A program made the position numbers and the translations under genes. Of a stretch of 64,000 nt of DNA, positions 1-12,814 are shown piece after piece. Position 1 is the stretch's first letter. Every line of letters begins with the position of its first letter. The stretch is from Glossina fuscipes (taxonomy: Eukaryota; Arthropoda; Insecta; Diptera; Glossinidae), in assembly GCF_014805625.2 (NCBI RefSeq), contig NW_023998417.1, forward strand, positions 4,099,618 through 4,163,617, given 5' to 3'. A model generated the notes under the pieces. The model worked only from the letters and a program-made list of their open reading frames with translations, did not search any database and was not told where the DNA came from.

Positions 1-53
<53 letters not shown>

Positions 54-158
54 AACACAAACACACACACACACACACACAAACACAAACACAAACACAA
101 ACACAAACACAAACACAAACACACACAAACACACACAAACACACACAAACACACACAC
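1..158. repeat. (CA)n / (CAAACA)n microsatellite at window edge
   Basis: The first ~158 bases are pure CA dinucleotides that pass into interspersed CAAACA units. It is a simple-sequence tract cut by the left edge, so its true length is unknown. Confidence 0.97.
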
Positions 159-2652
159 TCAAAGTTAATACATTATATATATAATAAATTATATATAAAA
201 ATATCGGGGAATTCACGCGAATGCAAAAATAGATTACATCATTGATGAAAGCATACTTTGCTATTCGAATGGAGAAAAATGCGGAACTATTCATCTAATC
301 GGATCAACCATAGAGACAGGCGTCAGACGTCTCTGAAAAAGTTTTAAGCGTCTTTGGTATTTTATATTAAAATGAAGACACGCAAAAGCCGGCTTTTCAT
401 AAATATGAAATTTAATGAATAGTTTGTGCTACACAACCTTCAAAATCTTCCATATTTTTAATTTTATTACACAAAATTATTTTAATAATATATATAATTA
501 TTATTTGGCGTTTGATTTTGTTAATGGTAAAGAACTAAATTATATTCTTCATAATAGGCAAAGCGAGATCACTTATCAAATACAAAACTAAATGTTGATT
601 ATTCGAATTCGTTTCAACACCCAATTCTCATCGGTCGTTTGTTATTAATCCGTACCCTATAAACTTGATAACTGCAATCATTCGCTTGACACTATTCTTT
701 GTGATAAGAGACTAAGTGGGTATTACTTGCTCTCTTTATTTTATATTAATATTGTTATGACGTCTACAATTATCGATTCATTCAAGTTTATTATATGGGT
801 TTGCGATTTATAGCGATTTAAAATTCAGCATTAGCTGAAGAGGACGTTTGCTATTTTGATATATGTGTATGTGCATATATGTACGACCGTACCACGTTGA
901 ATTCGCATTTTTGAATTCAAAAAATTCACCCTAATGTATGGTAAGCAATATTTAAAATTGGCACAACTTGCTTGTCGCATTCCACTAGCTTAAGTCGCTT
1001 TATTCCATATCCAATCTGTCACGTTGCCGCTTCCATCAAATTTAATTTACAATTAAAAGCCTTTTTAGGCAGATAACATATCTTCATATGACGAATTTAA
1101 AAAAAGAATGAAGTAAGTAATAAAATAGAGAAAGTAAAAAATAAGTAAGAAAATTATATTCATCACTATGCTTGTCGCATTCTACTCTCCAAATTCTTTT
1201 ATTTGATACACATATCGTTGGTATTATTAAGGAAAAAAATTAATCCACATGGGTCGCGCGGTACCGTTAACCCATTTTTAGGCACATAATATACTTTCAT
1301 TTGAGCGAATGTACACAAAGCAATTTTAAAACTTCTGTCTCGTTTGCCTTTGCCTCAAAAAAGTGAAAAAAGAGAAATATAATCACTTGATGGTTTGTAT
1401 GCGTACCGACGATTTTTCCATTTTTATGCGCGTAAAGAGTAGACACTAGACATCTAACGCTTCAAATCTTTTATTTATATAACAAGCAAAAGCACTATAG
1501 TTGATCTCAGACCACTATCAAATATCTTACACCATTCCGTTAAACGACTTTTCAAAATTAGGTGTTGTAGGGCAGGCAGGTTCGACTCGAAGCATTTTCA
1601 ATAGATTTCGTCCTTGAGTTAATGTAATATATATCGATATATCAAATTTCATTAAAAAATATCTCAACATTGGCGACATGTTGAATGCAAAAAAAAATAA
1701 GACAGACAGATAGACGGACAGAGAGACAAGCCTATACCGATTTAGAAAGTGATTCTATCCCAACTCACTTCTGGGTCTTTCATACATACGCACCAGCCAT
1801 GTACCAATCTTTGTGCCACACAGTGGTGTGTAGAGCATGCAAAGCCTTGCAACTGTTTATCGCGATATATAACGAATTGTTTTTTTTATAGTGTAAGTTC
1901 TCTTGACATGCTGATGATGTATATTTATTTTTATATAGAGGTAACAGAGCTTTTTGGACATAACTTCATGAAGTCGAAAGTTATAGATGAAAAAATATGA
2001 GCAAATTGTTGTTGGTGTCTTTCGTGGTTGTCCCTTTTGCTTTTCTACATTACGGGGCGTGCATGTAAAGGTTTACAATTATTTTTTAACTTTAACCTCT
2101 TAATCGATCAAGAAATATTTCTGCCCAATTTCGGCTGAGAATTATGGATCAAATTTATCCATAGGTAGATGCAAATCGCCGTTAATTCTAGCATATAGGG
2201 TTTCTTGATTTTTTTTTTTCTCCACAAATCGCATTATGAAAATTGGGCGGCGTCCCTTCCATCCCCTCTCAGCAAGGAAAACAAACTAAAAGTTAATAGT
2301 TTTGAGTATTGAGTAGTGAGAGAAGATTTGTAACTCGAGCATTTAATGAAAAGATATCTGAGAACAATTGCAAATATCGCTGTATGCTCGGTCGTCCTTT
2401 TATCGTCTACCTGTTCACGTTTAGTTTTATCATAAGAGAGAAACACGAAAAGAACGTGCTATAGGGGGGAAAGGTTAACATCAGTTTATTGCTTTCTATG
2501 TGTGCTAAGAATGTGGCGGGGCGCCATAGGTCTAAGCCGACAGTTAAGAGAAAAAATTGTTTGCTCTTCTTGCATTGCATTGCATTGCTTTTTTAATACT
2601 GTTTTTCACAATGAGAGTTTTATCATTTTTCTTTTGCATTTTATTTTCGTAG
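159..2652. other. AT-rich non-coding stretch, probably Nlp intron or upstream DNA
   Basis: No convincing exon was found on either strand. The missing upstream Nlp exons (N-terminal beta-barrel part) could not be located here, so this stretch is probably intron with the 5' exons left of the window. It holds a fragment of a dispersed repeat (1704-1812) and a chance-level DRE-like TATCGATA at 1632-1639. Confidence 0.5.
1704..1812 (-). repeat. Fragment of dispersed 'CCAGAAG / TGTCCGTCTGTC' repeat family
   Basis: On the plus strand a GACAGACGGACAG-type run is followed by AAAGTGATTCTATCCC, then CTTCTGGGTCTTTCATACATACG. The same order (GTCTGTC core, AAGTGATTCTA, CTTCTGGG, TACATCCAT) occurs at 44.7-44.9 kb, which marks it as the same family in reverse orientation. 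Confidence 0.55.
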
Positions 2653-2970
2653 GTTCACACCGTTAAAGATAATTTAAAAATCCCTATCGCTGTTTTAAAA
2701 GCGGGCGAAACACGTGCTTGCAATCCCGACATTGAGTTTTATGAAACTGCGGTCACATTTAAGCTTATTAAGGGTAACGGTCCCGTGTATATACATGGGC
2801 AAAATATCAAAGATGAAGTCGAAGTTGTCGATATGGAGGATGAGGAAACCGACGATGACGATGACGGCGAGGATGAGGAAGATGAGGCTCACGCACAGGC
2901 TCCACCTAAAAAGAAATTAAAAATGGAGAATAACGCCGACGGCAAAAACATTAAAAACAAAAAAAAATAA
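2653..2970 (+). CDS. Nlp: Nucleoplasmin-like protein, 3' terminal coding exon (partial)
   Basis: This is the last exon of a nucleoplasmin-family histone chaperone, a nuclear pentamer that binds core histones and decondenses sperm chromatin. The acceptor is TTTTCGTAG at 2652 and translation from 2653 is in phase 0, giving 105 residues and a TAA at 2968-2970. Visible features: the end of the core beta-barrel (IPIAVLKAGETRACNPD, then FKLIKGNGPVYIHGQNIKDE, the conserved closing strand of the fold), a long acidic tract (EDEETDDDDDGEDEEDE) typical of the histone-binding tail, and a basic C-terminus with KKKLK and KNKKK that looks like a nuclear localisation signal. It resembles Drosophila Nlp through this whole region. 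The N-terminal exons were not found and probably lie left of the window. AATAAA at 3813-3818 is a plausible polyadenylation signal. LYPLAL1-like lies convergently downstream. Confidence 0.9.
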   Translation, partial: VHTVKDNLKIPIAVLKAGETRACNPDIEFYETAVTFKLIKGNGPVYIHGQNIKDEVEVVDMEDEETDDDDDGEDEEDEAHAQAPPKKKLKMENNADGKNIKNKKK

Positions 2971-3404
2971 ATTTGTCTGCATACATCTAGTACACCCACA
3001 TCTAACTTCATTTACAAAGAGAGAGAGAAACACACACAACCTCATCATATAAGCCGCCGTTAAATTACAAAAGGAAGAAGAAAAAGTAAAAGAAAAGCAA
3101 GAAAAAAAAAAAAAGAACAACAAAAACAATTCTTAAACAATAAGATCTATTTTTTAAGCAATTACTACACTACTACACTACAGCTCCATCAATTATTAAT
3201 TTTCTGATTATAATGGGGAGTTTGTTCATGAGTTCCTTCCCGGATATTATTAAAATTGAATTGAATTTTTAGCGTCGCATCGTGAAACAATAACAACATA
3301 CAACTACACGTCGTCATACATACATTCTTCTATTATCTGTCACACTCACACTCACCTTTATTTTTTTTTTTTTTAACTTCAACTTCTAATTGATCCTTTT
3401 TATC

Positions 3405-3442
<38 letters not shown>

Positions 3443-5543
3443 TACCTTTGATAATTTTATTAATTCTCTTTAAATTTATTCTGTTTTATTTTAATCATAC
3501 AGCATTTTTGTACTATGTATCACGTAAGATATAAGTTGAAAGAGTGATGAGAATCGTCAAACTAAGTTTAGTCAAAACTCAATATACCGACAAACAATTG
3601 CTTAACGAGTTTTCCAACACAAAATATTGTAAATCAAGATAAAGCGAAATTTTAAGACAAAAAAAAGAAAAACAAAAAAAAAAAAAAACAAAAAAAAAAA
3701 CACCTTTAAAAGATAGTATTGGTGATGCTTTATAAATAGAAAGCAAATTAAACCAACAATTTTAATATGAATTCGATTCCAACATATATGTAAACTTAAG
3801 AAAAACAATTGCAATAAATTATAAACATTTGCATTTTGGAGAGTTTTCTTTGGTTTTTCAATAAAATCTCATTCAGCTCTTCTTTTTTTTTTTAATTTTT
3901 TTTTTTTTTTTTTTACATATATAGAATTTTAATAAATAAATTTTCTTTAATTGAAATTCAAAACAAAAAAAAATTAATTCGTTGGAAGAATTTTCAATGT
4001 TTTAACACACTCGGGGTCTTGAGAAACAGTTCACGACAGTACAGTACAGTAGTCCGCCAGTAGTTTTAATCTTTCTTTAACTCTCGAATTTGGAGAAATT
4101 TCCTGCGTGTAAACATGCAAAGGACATCAGAAATGAAATGAAAGTAGTCGAGAGAAACGAATGAAAAGGCCAACGGGGAATACTATGGTAGACGACAGGA
4201 AAATGAAGCTCAGGTCAGTTCAAGAAAAATGTCGATAACAAAAGCACGAGTAAATGGGAATTAACAGCCTTGGTTAATATACATTGCTGACACATTCAAG
4301 TTATAAGAAGGATTAAAAAGCTTACTTGTAGCTTCGCCTTTCTGACACTCCTTCGCAGTTAGATTGCAAAGTTGCTGGCAGTCCATCACCATGCGATGAT
4401 TTATACAGTTGTACTGGATCTACTTCAACGAAGCTTGCCATCAACTTGTTATTTGCGATTTAATATCTTTTTGAAAATCGTTTTGGTTGCCATTGGCCTC
4501 CTAATTTATTTCCTTTCACTTGTATGGAATTAAAACGATTCCCGGAAATACGAATAATCTTGAAAGAAACGATGAGGGAGCTCCACAATCTAGCGTTCTT
4601 ATTATCATTATGAAAATGTAAAAAAAAAAAAAATGTACAAAATTCTGTTTCATACTAGAAAGATCACTGGTCCGAGGATCGTCGAAGGAGTCGTTATCTT
4701 ACAAGAGTCTTGAAAAACTATGTCTATTGATGCTTTGTGCACAAAATGCATGATAGTTGCACTGAGAATTCCCGAGACACTGAGAATTTTCCATTAGTTC
4801 CAACTGAAGCAAATGAAAATATTTGTAATGGGCCGCTGACCACCGTTAAATATTCGACAATACTTCACTAAATATTTACATAAAGAATTTTGAAGAAAGG
4901 AGCTATGCGAAAATCTACAATTGTCGTTACTTTTTCAACGAATTCGCTGACCTTATAATTAATTGCATCTCCTAAATTTAAGCTAAGCAAGTTTGGGTAA
5001 AAATTAACTGAAAATGGACACCACACAAGAGTGTGAGCTTCAGGATCGTTTCCGAAATTCCGGCAAATAGTCATGATTGAATCGATTGCTTAACCCAAAT
5101 TAATCAAGGAGGCATTATGTGTCTATAAGTTACCTCTGCAATAAGTAAAAATGAGAAGAAGAGGAGTATATATGCGGTTCTATTTGACAAAAGTTATACT
5201 ATAATTAAGATACTTGGGTATTGGAAAATGAATTGAATTTTTATTTTAACCCCTCAATCAACTAGATAACGCAGTGAGATATCAATCAACCACAAGCAAT
5301 CACAAACAATCAATGGGTCTTATCCAACTTCATCACAATTTGACGAATATAAATAATAAATATTTTACCCATCACAATATTTAAGAATAAATACTATGGA
5401 AGTTTCTGAGGCCGCAAGCTAAGCTTCTCATCTTGCAATTCTTTGTATTAGTTTAAATATTATAAATGAAAATAATTAAATGCGGCTGCTGTCTGTTAAT
5501 GCAAGTGCATTTATAATAAAAAAGAATGAGAAGGGGAGGAAGG

Positions 5544-5601
<58 letters not shown>

Positions 5602-5707
5602 AATGGTTCAAAAATTATAAATATTTCTTCAAAATTTATAAAATTCTTCAAATTTTTCCAATAAGAATAATTACAAAAAAAGCAAAAAAAAAAATTGAAA
5701 TTTAATT
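2971..5707. other. Convergent intergenic region between Nlp and LYPLAL1-like
   Basis: This holds the presumed Nlp 3' UTR (AATAAA at 3813-3818 and again near 3860), long T runs (3411-3441, 3898-3914) and a (GA)n tract at 5544-5600. Short reading frames here are in low-complexity sequence and look spurious. No other gene was seen. Confidence 0.6.
5544..5600. repeat. (GA)n microsatellite
   Basis: Almost uninterrupted GA dinucleotides, lying about 110 bp past the stop codon of the minus-strand LYPLAL1-like gene and so probably in its 3' UTR or flank. Confidence 0.95.
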
Positions 5708-6486
5708 TCATCCGTCATTATTATCCAATGCTGGCAATTTTGTTAAAATCCATTTTTGTATATCTAAAAGTTCACGTTTTTTCAATTCGTGTAACGTATT
5801 CGGTAATATGTTAAATGCGCCTTCAACGCCAAGCTTAATAAGATTATCAAAGCTTTCTTTTCCCCATTCCGATGGCACTAAATTATCTCGATCGCCGTGA
5901 AACATTAATAATTCTGGCAATCGTGTACCAGGTGTTGTACGATTGCATAAAGAATCATAAACTATCGAATCGTGATTTAAAAATGAAGAGCAGGCAAAAA
6001 CTCCACCTAAATCCGTATTTAAATGATAACCGCTATGCAAAGCTAATGCTCCACCCATTGAAAAGCCACCAATTATTATTCGATCTAATGGTATGCCAGC
6101 AGACACTTCTGCATTGATCATTTCATGAATATCTTCATATATTTCGGCCATACTTTTACGACTTTCAAAAGCGTCAATCGATATGGCACGTCTATCAAAC
6201 CATACATTGGACATTTGACCGCCTAATGGTGTATATGGTTGTAATGGAGCCGTTGGATATATCATTTTTATATGCGGAAATTCCATATCACGTCCCAATA
6301 AAAATCGTATCCATTCAATTAAATTTGTTCCGGTATCACCTAAACTAAAACATTATTAGATAATATTTAAAATGAATGGAAAAACTCACCAGAGCCATGA
6401 AGAAATATAACGGAACCGCTATGATTCGAGCCCGTAGGATTTATTGTCCTAAGCATAAGTCGCATTATGTTCACAGTTTGTCTCAT
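5708..6486 (-). CDS. Lysophospholipase-like serine hydrolase (LYPLAL1 / acyl-protein thioesterase family)
   Basis: Two exons, 6390-6486 and 5708-6339, joined across a 50-bp intron (donor GTGAGT, acceptor GTTTAG), encode 242 residues, close to human LYPLAL1 (237). The family is an alpha/beta hydrolase related to the cytosolic thioesterases that remove palmitate from proteins. The oxyanion motif FLHGSGDTG spans the splice junction, which confirms the join. The nucleophile elbow GFSMGG places the catalytic serine near residue 126. HGDRDNLVP supplies the acid (about D184) and LPNTLHELK the histidine (about H216), so the triad is complete. PTAPLQPYTPLGGQMSNVWFD matches the substrate-side loop of LYPLAL1 better than LYPLA1/2. 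The ATG at 6486 has an in-frame TAA upstream. The gene is divergent from Keap1 over 6.3 kb and convergent with Nlp. Substrate in flies is not known to me. Confidence 0.92.
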
Positions 6487-9400
6487 AAATAATTCGAGCA
6501 AGATCGGATTTTACTTTATTTTACTTTTGCTCAATTTAATTTGCACAAAAGTACAAATTAATGTAAACAAAAGCAAGTGGATCGTAAGTGCTAGTAATGC
6601 TTACACTAAGGCACACAACAACAAGTTGAATGAAATTGGAACAAGAGAATTGCGTGTATATATAAAAACATATGTATTTTTTAGTTTGTAAATATTTTCT
6701 ATTTTATTACAATTTTTTTCGTCTTTAATTAATTGTAAGGTAATAAAACAACAAATAGCGTTCGATTGCAGCTTTCGGGTACACGGTACGCATTCTTACA
6801 GTGTTTGTACTTTTTTTTTTTTTTTTTTTTAATTGCAACACAGTATCCGGCTCCTCTTGCTTAAACTTTACTTAATAACAGTAAACTACGATAATTTATT
6901 TCAACTCTGGCAACTTTATTGACATAATCAACATTTCTACGTTTAGTTGTCATTTTCTCTAGCTTGCGAGAGTTGTGTAAAATTTTTTTTTTTTTATTCA
7001 CTTGTTATTAGTGCTTTTTTCTTCTTGCACTGACTGATTAATTGTTTTCTGTTAACAAGTAAAAGCACGTTCATTCGGTTAATATTCTTTTTAAAAAAGA
7101 CAAAAAGAAAAAAAGACAAAAAGAAAAAAAACGGGGAAAACAATGATTACGCAAAGATTTATATGCGTATGCAGTGAAAATACAATTCACTAATTTGTTG
7201 TTATTATCATTTACAAGAAGATTTGCATTTTGATGCAAATGCCGTTTTGTGATTTGTAAATTTGTAATATTGACTGAAATATTTAAGAAGTGAGCATTTA
7301 ATTATATTCTAATTAAAACGAGTTTCAAATTGAAAAGCGTTTCCCGTGAAAACTATTTTGTTTGTTTGTGTTCTTATGAATTCTATTTTATTTAATTTTC
7401 ATTGAATGTAGACAGGCTTAGTATCATCTAAAAGAGATTAATAGTTTTATACATATAAACAATTTCAGCCTAACCTGACCTATGCATTTTTGTTCCGGAC
7501 AATTAATATCGCAATATCAAGTTCACAACAACCTTAAGAATTACAAAAAAAAAAAAATGATGCTTTAATTCTGCTCAATTTTAATCTTCTCTTATGCTTC
7601 AATAATTGTGTTTATGTATGTATGTATACATATAAATCCTTGGGTGTAATAGATTATTATTTCTTCAAAGTTAGTTTTTACTAACAAATAATATTGAAAA
7701 CCTAATGAATTTTTCATACCTCTCAACGGGCGGCAGGCGTGTACTCATTCTCGCAAAGCATTTCCAATACCCATAAGAAAAACTTTAAAGATCCTGTAAA
7801 ATGCATACATTCCTTCTTGGTGTTAGTTTAAGTTTATCCATCGCACGTCACTTTATGTAATGTCTATGAAAACCGATCCCCTAGAGCGAAAAGTGTGGCT
7901 CTCTAGCTTCAAAGTTCTTGATAAAACGAAATATCGTTTGAAATTTTATAGTGGTCAAGAAGGTTCATAGTTTTAACGTTGTGGCGGACCGTCCTAGTTT
8001 TTAAAGATGGTTCTGCGCACTTCATTTAAAAATGGACCTCTAATCCACAGTTTATGCCAAATTTTTTCAACCGCGATACTTGCTTGTAGAAGAGGACCTC
8101 AATGTGCTCAGAGTTTTACGCTTCTCTCAATAAAATCTGATGGTTTCTAGGGTAAATCTAATAAAAATCTTTAGGTAAATCTCGATATGAAATCTACGTA
8201 AAAAGTACTAGGCCTTAAAATTAATCTAGATTTCTGTCTTATTACTAGTCATTGGCTATAAACGGGGACTGGTGACTGGTAAATAAACTTAGAGCGTTAG
8301 ACGGCAATATCTTATTACACTTACAATGTTGATTATCACGAGGTCATTTCAAATTTTCACAATATTTTAGGACTGAGAAAATTTTCAATATGTGATTTAA
8401 AAATAGTCGAATAAAGCCAGCAAAGACGGACAGAGAGGCGGTATGAACTTAAAAAGATAAGCAAACATTTGCAGAAATATGCGAAAATCGAGTGTAACTA
8501 GAGAAAGTGAGGAAATAAATTAAGTATAATTAAAAGCCCCGTGTGTTCGGAAGGAAAGGGAATAAACTCTGTTCTAGAACAACGAAGTAGGGGCTCACTA
8601 ATTTTTGATTCAGGACATTCGGAGAAAATATGGCCGGCAAGAAGGGAGATATTATAGGCAACACGTTGGGCAGGTTCAGTTCATTCGTAATAATGTTTAG
8701 CGGGCTAGAAGAATGTATTTAAGTCAGGCAAAAAGTTTACCATAGTCTGGCCTGTCACTAGAAAGATTAATTGATGGCGAAAACATCTCGGATTGATCCC
8801 AGAGATCGAAATTAATAGACCTGTAGAGTGAAGAGATCGCCTAAGTAAGACAGGGCCGTCCAAATACATGAGATTCGTATCCGTCGCGTCTACCATCCAT
8901 GAAATCTTGACCTTTTAAATATTTGTGATAAATTTCAGATAAGTTCTTACAAAAGCTTAGTAAAATTCTTACTAATGCTTACTAGGAGTTGTGTGGGTTT
9001 GTGGGCGTAAACAAGTTTCAGATTTCTGAGTTAGTTTATGCGATTAGGAAACTAACTAACTAACTAGCCCAACTGGATTAAATTGATCTACAATCTTAAG
9101 CTGTGCTATAATCTAATAGGAACTGCTTGGTCTTATGACAAATAGAACAATAGACAATAGAACAAATTTATCGCATATTATGCCCGAGTGAGTGTTCTTC
9201 ACGGTTAGCAATCATTAAAAGAATTTTTCCGCCCTTTTGCAAAAATTTCTTCACGAAGAAATCATGTCTTCTTCTCTAACTGCTGCATGCTTTATAATAT
9301 ATCGGCACTAAATCTTGTTTCCATTCTCAATAAATAGAAATTTAAATTAAAGAAATTTCTGAAAATTAAAAATTTCGTTTGCAAAAAAAAAAAAAAAAAA

Positions 9401-11514
9401 AAGACAACTTTTCTCTGAACTATTTTACGCTAAATTTCAAATTAATCCGTTTCATATAAATAAGAAAAGGTAAAAAATAAAATTAGTTTTACAATCAGAG
9501 TAAAGAACATAAAAATTCATAAAATTGTCAAATCATCGTGAATCAATGAAAAACAAAGTAAGTGAACAACAACCTAAAGTACACCTAACCTAACCGAAGT
9601 AAATATGCATAGTACGTATGTAGAAAAGAAGGAAAGATAGCTGCTAAGAAAACAAATTTTTAATACTGCAGAGGCCATGTAAATAAAACTATTAATCTAT
9701 GTGTTTTTGTACGTAAAATCTAAATTGAGTGAATAATCAATCAAAATATATGTTGTTATCAAAACTTATAACTTGGAATATAATGCGATAGCAACTGTTC
9801 ATGGCACCTAAGTTATAATTCTCGTTATATTATTTCGTCTAGAGGTTACGAGGATGATACGATCAGTTCATAATATTCATAAAGAGAACAATTTTACAAA
9901 TCAAAAGCGCGATCGATTGTTTCGCTTGATGTTTCACGTGTTTGAAGTGTAGGCGAGTCGAAAGTGATAGCTTTTTGTATCCAACAACTTGTTGTTGCTT
10001 TCAGTTAAAAGAAACATTCTAAACTTTACTTCGTGTAGAGATTTTTGTATTAAGTTTGATGTCATTTATTAAAATGTAATGTAATGTGTATTTGTAACGA
10101 CCTTGCGGAGAATTATTGTTTTACAGTTCATGGTCATATACATAGAACATCGGTCATTAATTCCCGGGACTGATATAAATAGCTCTTCTCTCTCTATCAA
10201 AAATTCATAGTATTTTTAGAAATTGCCAGCCTTTGAACGACGTCTAGGAAAAATTTCATATCATTTCGATTATTTGTTGAACGCACTAAAGGGGTTTTGA
10301 GTGACACGGGTTTTGTTATTTCCAAAGCAATGAGAAAAAACCGGAAACTTGACTCAGAAAGCAATACTGTTCAAACCTAGCATTGGCTTGACAAGCGTAA
10401 TGGCTCTGCACTTCGCCGTCGGGACCAAGACAATTTATCAGTGATCTTTTCATTTTAAACGAGATCGATACTGATTTTTCGAAAGGTAGTGGACCCTTGC
10501 AAGAAGTGATTAAACTAGAAGGCAGCAAAAAAATCCTGAAAATTATTTTTTATAGCCGAAATGGGAGATTGCAAGCGATGACTGGCATTCATTCGAAAGA
10601 TAACAGAAGGCAAAGGCGTTCACAATTTTTTATGAAAATTTGAGAGCGAGATTATTTTTCTCCACACTAGTCCCACTTCATAGTTTACGAGTTCCTGATT
10701 CGGAATTCTCGCAAAATTGTGCGAGCTGAAGGTTGAACTGTGGATGTGGCCGCTAACAACTGCTATATCTGCTTGCAAATGTCTAATGAATGGTGCTTCA
10801 AGGAAGAATTTGAAGCTACTGCCCCATCCACGGCCGTTAATATATCTAGTCGCCAGTTAATCGACAATTTCCGGAGGATACTGATCTTCGGAAAAAAATT
10901 TGTATCAAGCAATGAAGTCATTGAATAGAATTCCAAGACTCTTGAATAAAAGACGCATCAAAATTTTGGAGAAATATTGGATTGATTGAATTAATCTTGA
11001 AGAAGACTATACTATACTATACAAAATCGTATTTTGCAAAAAAAAAAAAAAAATTTTTTTTTATTACTTTGTTCCGGGAGTTGTTGACCGTTGACCGTGT
11101 AGTACGTATAGAAAATATTTTCATTCATTTTTTTATGTTATCGCTATTTTTTTTTATTTATTTATTTTTTTTTATCTACGTAACAATGACAGAGCAGTTT
11201 ATTTTTTTTTACTCTACGCTTAAATACCTTTAGCTTTATGCTTTGCAGTAGATTAGATACATCAGAGTTTCCCAAATAGCATTATCGTAGAAAGTGTAAG
11301 CATAATAAGCTTTCTCCTAACACAAACAAAATCTGAAAATTTCAATTAAAAATTCGTATAAGCGTGCCTAATGAAATATCATGGATTTTCGGTCCAGTAT
11401 TGGGTTTGACAAATATTCGACAAATATTCAAATGCATGGAAATATGTAGCAACGAAGACTTTGAATAATATTAGTCAACGTAAATGATGAAGAAAAAGAA
11501 GCTTTGTCTACTTG

Positions 11515-11535
11515 TCTCTCTCTCTCACTTTCTCA

Positions 11536-11561
<26 letters not shown>
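11515..11561. repeat. (TC)n microsatellite
   Basis: TC dinucleotide tract with a few interruptions, upstream of the mariner-like relic. Confidence 0.95.
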
Positions 11562-11566
<5 letters not shown>

Positions 11567-11803
11567 CAGTCTTTTCAACAGTCATTTCAATCACAACGAA
11601 CAGTCAGTCTTCTCCTTTCCTTAAATCGATAAGTGTAGAGAGCTTTTTGCTCAATAGTTTCAGATAAGTATTCTTTTCTTTCCTCATAAGATTTCTGTTA
11701 TAAATTTAAGAATGAGGTAGATTCGATCAAGAATTCATTCGCTAAATCGTCCGAGTTGAACACTTACATATTGTTGTGCTCGATCACCTAAGGTGATCAT
11801 TGT

Positions 11804-11953
11804 GAAGAAAGTGTGGAGAAAGTCTATAACATGGTATTGGATGACAAACGACCGACGATTAGACAAGACAGGACACGAAGATTAGACAAGATAGTAGACA
11901 TGGCGGATACTTCCAAAGGAAGAGCTGCATGTCGCATACCGATTAAAAATTAG
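11804..11953 (+). pseudogene. Degenerate mariner-like transposase fragment
   Basis: Frame 11804-11953 reads ESVEKVYNMVLDDKRPTIRQ, then after a short disruption DKIVDMADTSKGRAACRI, and ends in a stop. This resembles the N-terminal helix-turn-helix region of Tc1/mariner transposases (pattern 'VEKVxxMVLxDRRxTIRxIADxxxISKGxxxxIL'). A 23-bp tandem duplication (a GATTAGACAAGA unit at 11857 and 11880) lies between the two blocks and displaces them. No catalytic DDD domain or terminal inverted repeats were found, so this is a relic only. The identification rests on pattern memory. Confidence 0.4.
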
Positions 11954-12814
11954 AACCTCAAAAAACTGCAACCAAGATGGCTATCGATGGTTTGTCTGCA
12001 GTAGAAGCAAAACAATGTCAGTTATTGGATAGCAACATTTGCGAATATAGCGATAACGTCGAGTTTCTACGCCGATTATGCGGAATGAAAGATTGTTCCC
12101 TTACTTTAAATTTCAAGGGAGAGAATATATTTAAGACAAGAGACTAAAAAGGAAGAATTGTCTTCAAACAAAGCATCCCACAATTTCATCCGATGGATAA
12201 GTTACGCTATAATTTTTTTGGGATATGCGTAGACTAATTTTCATTGTAGCGCTTCTTTTTATTTTTCTCTGTGATGAGCGCTAAGCGTTCGGTCACGGTG
12301 GTAATCAGGAAGGCTTATAGGGAAAGAGGGATGAAGAAAGAGAATAGTGTTTATTAACGTTTGACTTGGAAATGGACAGTGAGAAGTCGATCAAGGTTGT
12401 TCTAAATGTGGGCAGTACGTAACAGTAAATAACAAACGAGTCGCGGTAGTGTGTTGTGCGAAATTCAAGTAACTCCAGTAGGAGTGAATGTCAAGGTTCA
12501 GAAAGACTTGCCGTCCTGTTGGAGGATTTAATTGGTGGGCATATCTCTTCTATCTCCTGTATGCGGTCGAGAGGCTTCAAGCAAAGTTTGGAGGGTCCCG
12601 TCGACACATACGAGGAGATAAATCGTGGAATTTGAAAGGGTTAAAATGTACTAACGAATCTTTGGCAGCATGCGCCTTGGAAAGGGATACCTTACTGCTT
12701 TACTTTCTTTATTTATAAGAAATTACATAACTGACTAACACTTAGCAATCAATTGTAGAATTGTAGTTAATATAATATCTCCAATTGTAATACTACTTTT
12801 GTTTAGATACTGAC

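Larger units (their letters stand above)
6487..12806. other. Gene-poor 6.3-kb divergent interval (LYPLAL1-like to Keap1)
   Basis: It contains the promoter and 5' UTR of the minus-strand hydrolase and, at the right, presumably the upstream non-coding exon(s) of Keap1: the Keap1 ATG exon is preceded by a good acceptor (TTTGTTTAG, exon from 12807). Exact start sites could not be placed. Other content: T/A homopolymers, a (TC)n tract at 11515-11561 and a mariner-like relic at 11804-11953. Short open frames at 8.7, 10.3, 10.7 and 12.5 kb resemble no family I know. Confidence 0.5.

Noticed and set aside
1632..1639. TATCGATA (DRE-like) site
   Set aside because: Set in an ATATAT tract, not near any start codon seen; chance match is likely.
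10316..10528. 70-codon minus-strand frame
   Set aside because: No domain, no neighbouring exon with matching phase.
12488..12718. 76-codon frame just upstream of Keap1
   Set aside because: No homology recognised and not in frame with or spliced to the Keap1 ATG; probably 5' flank or UTR.
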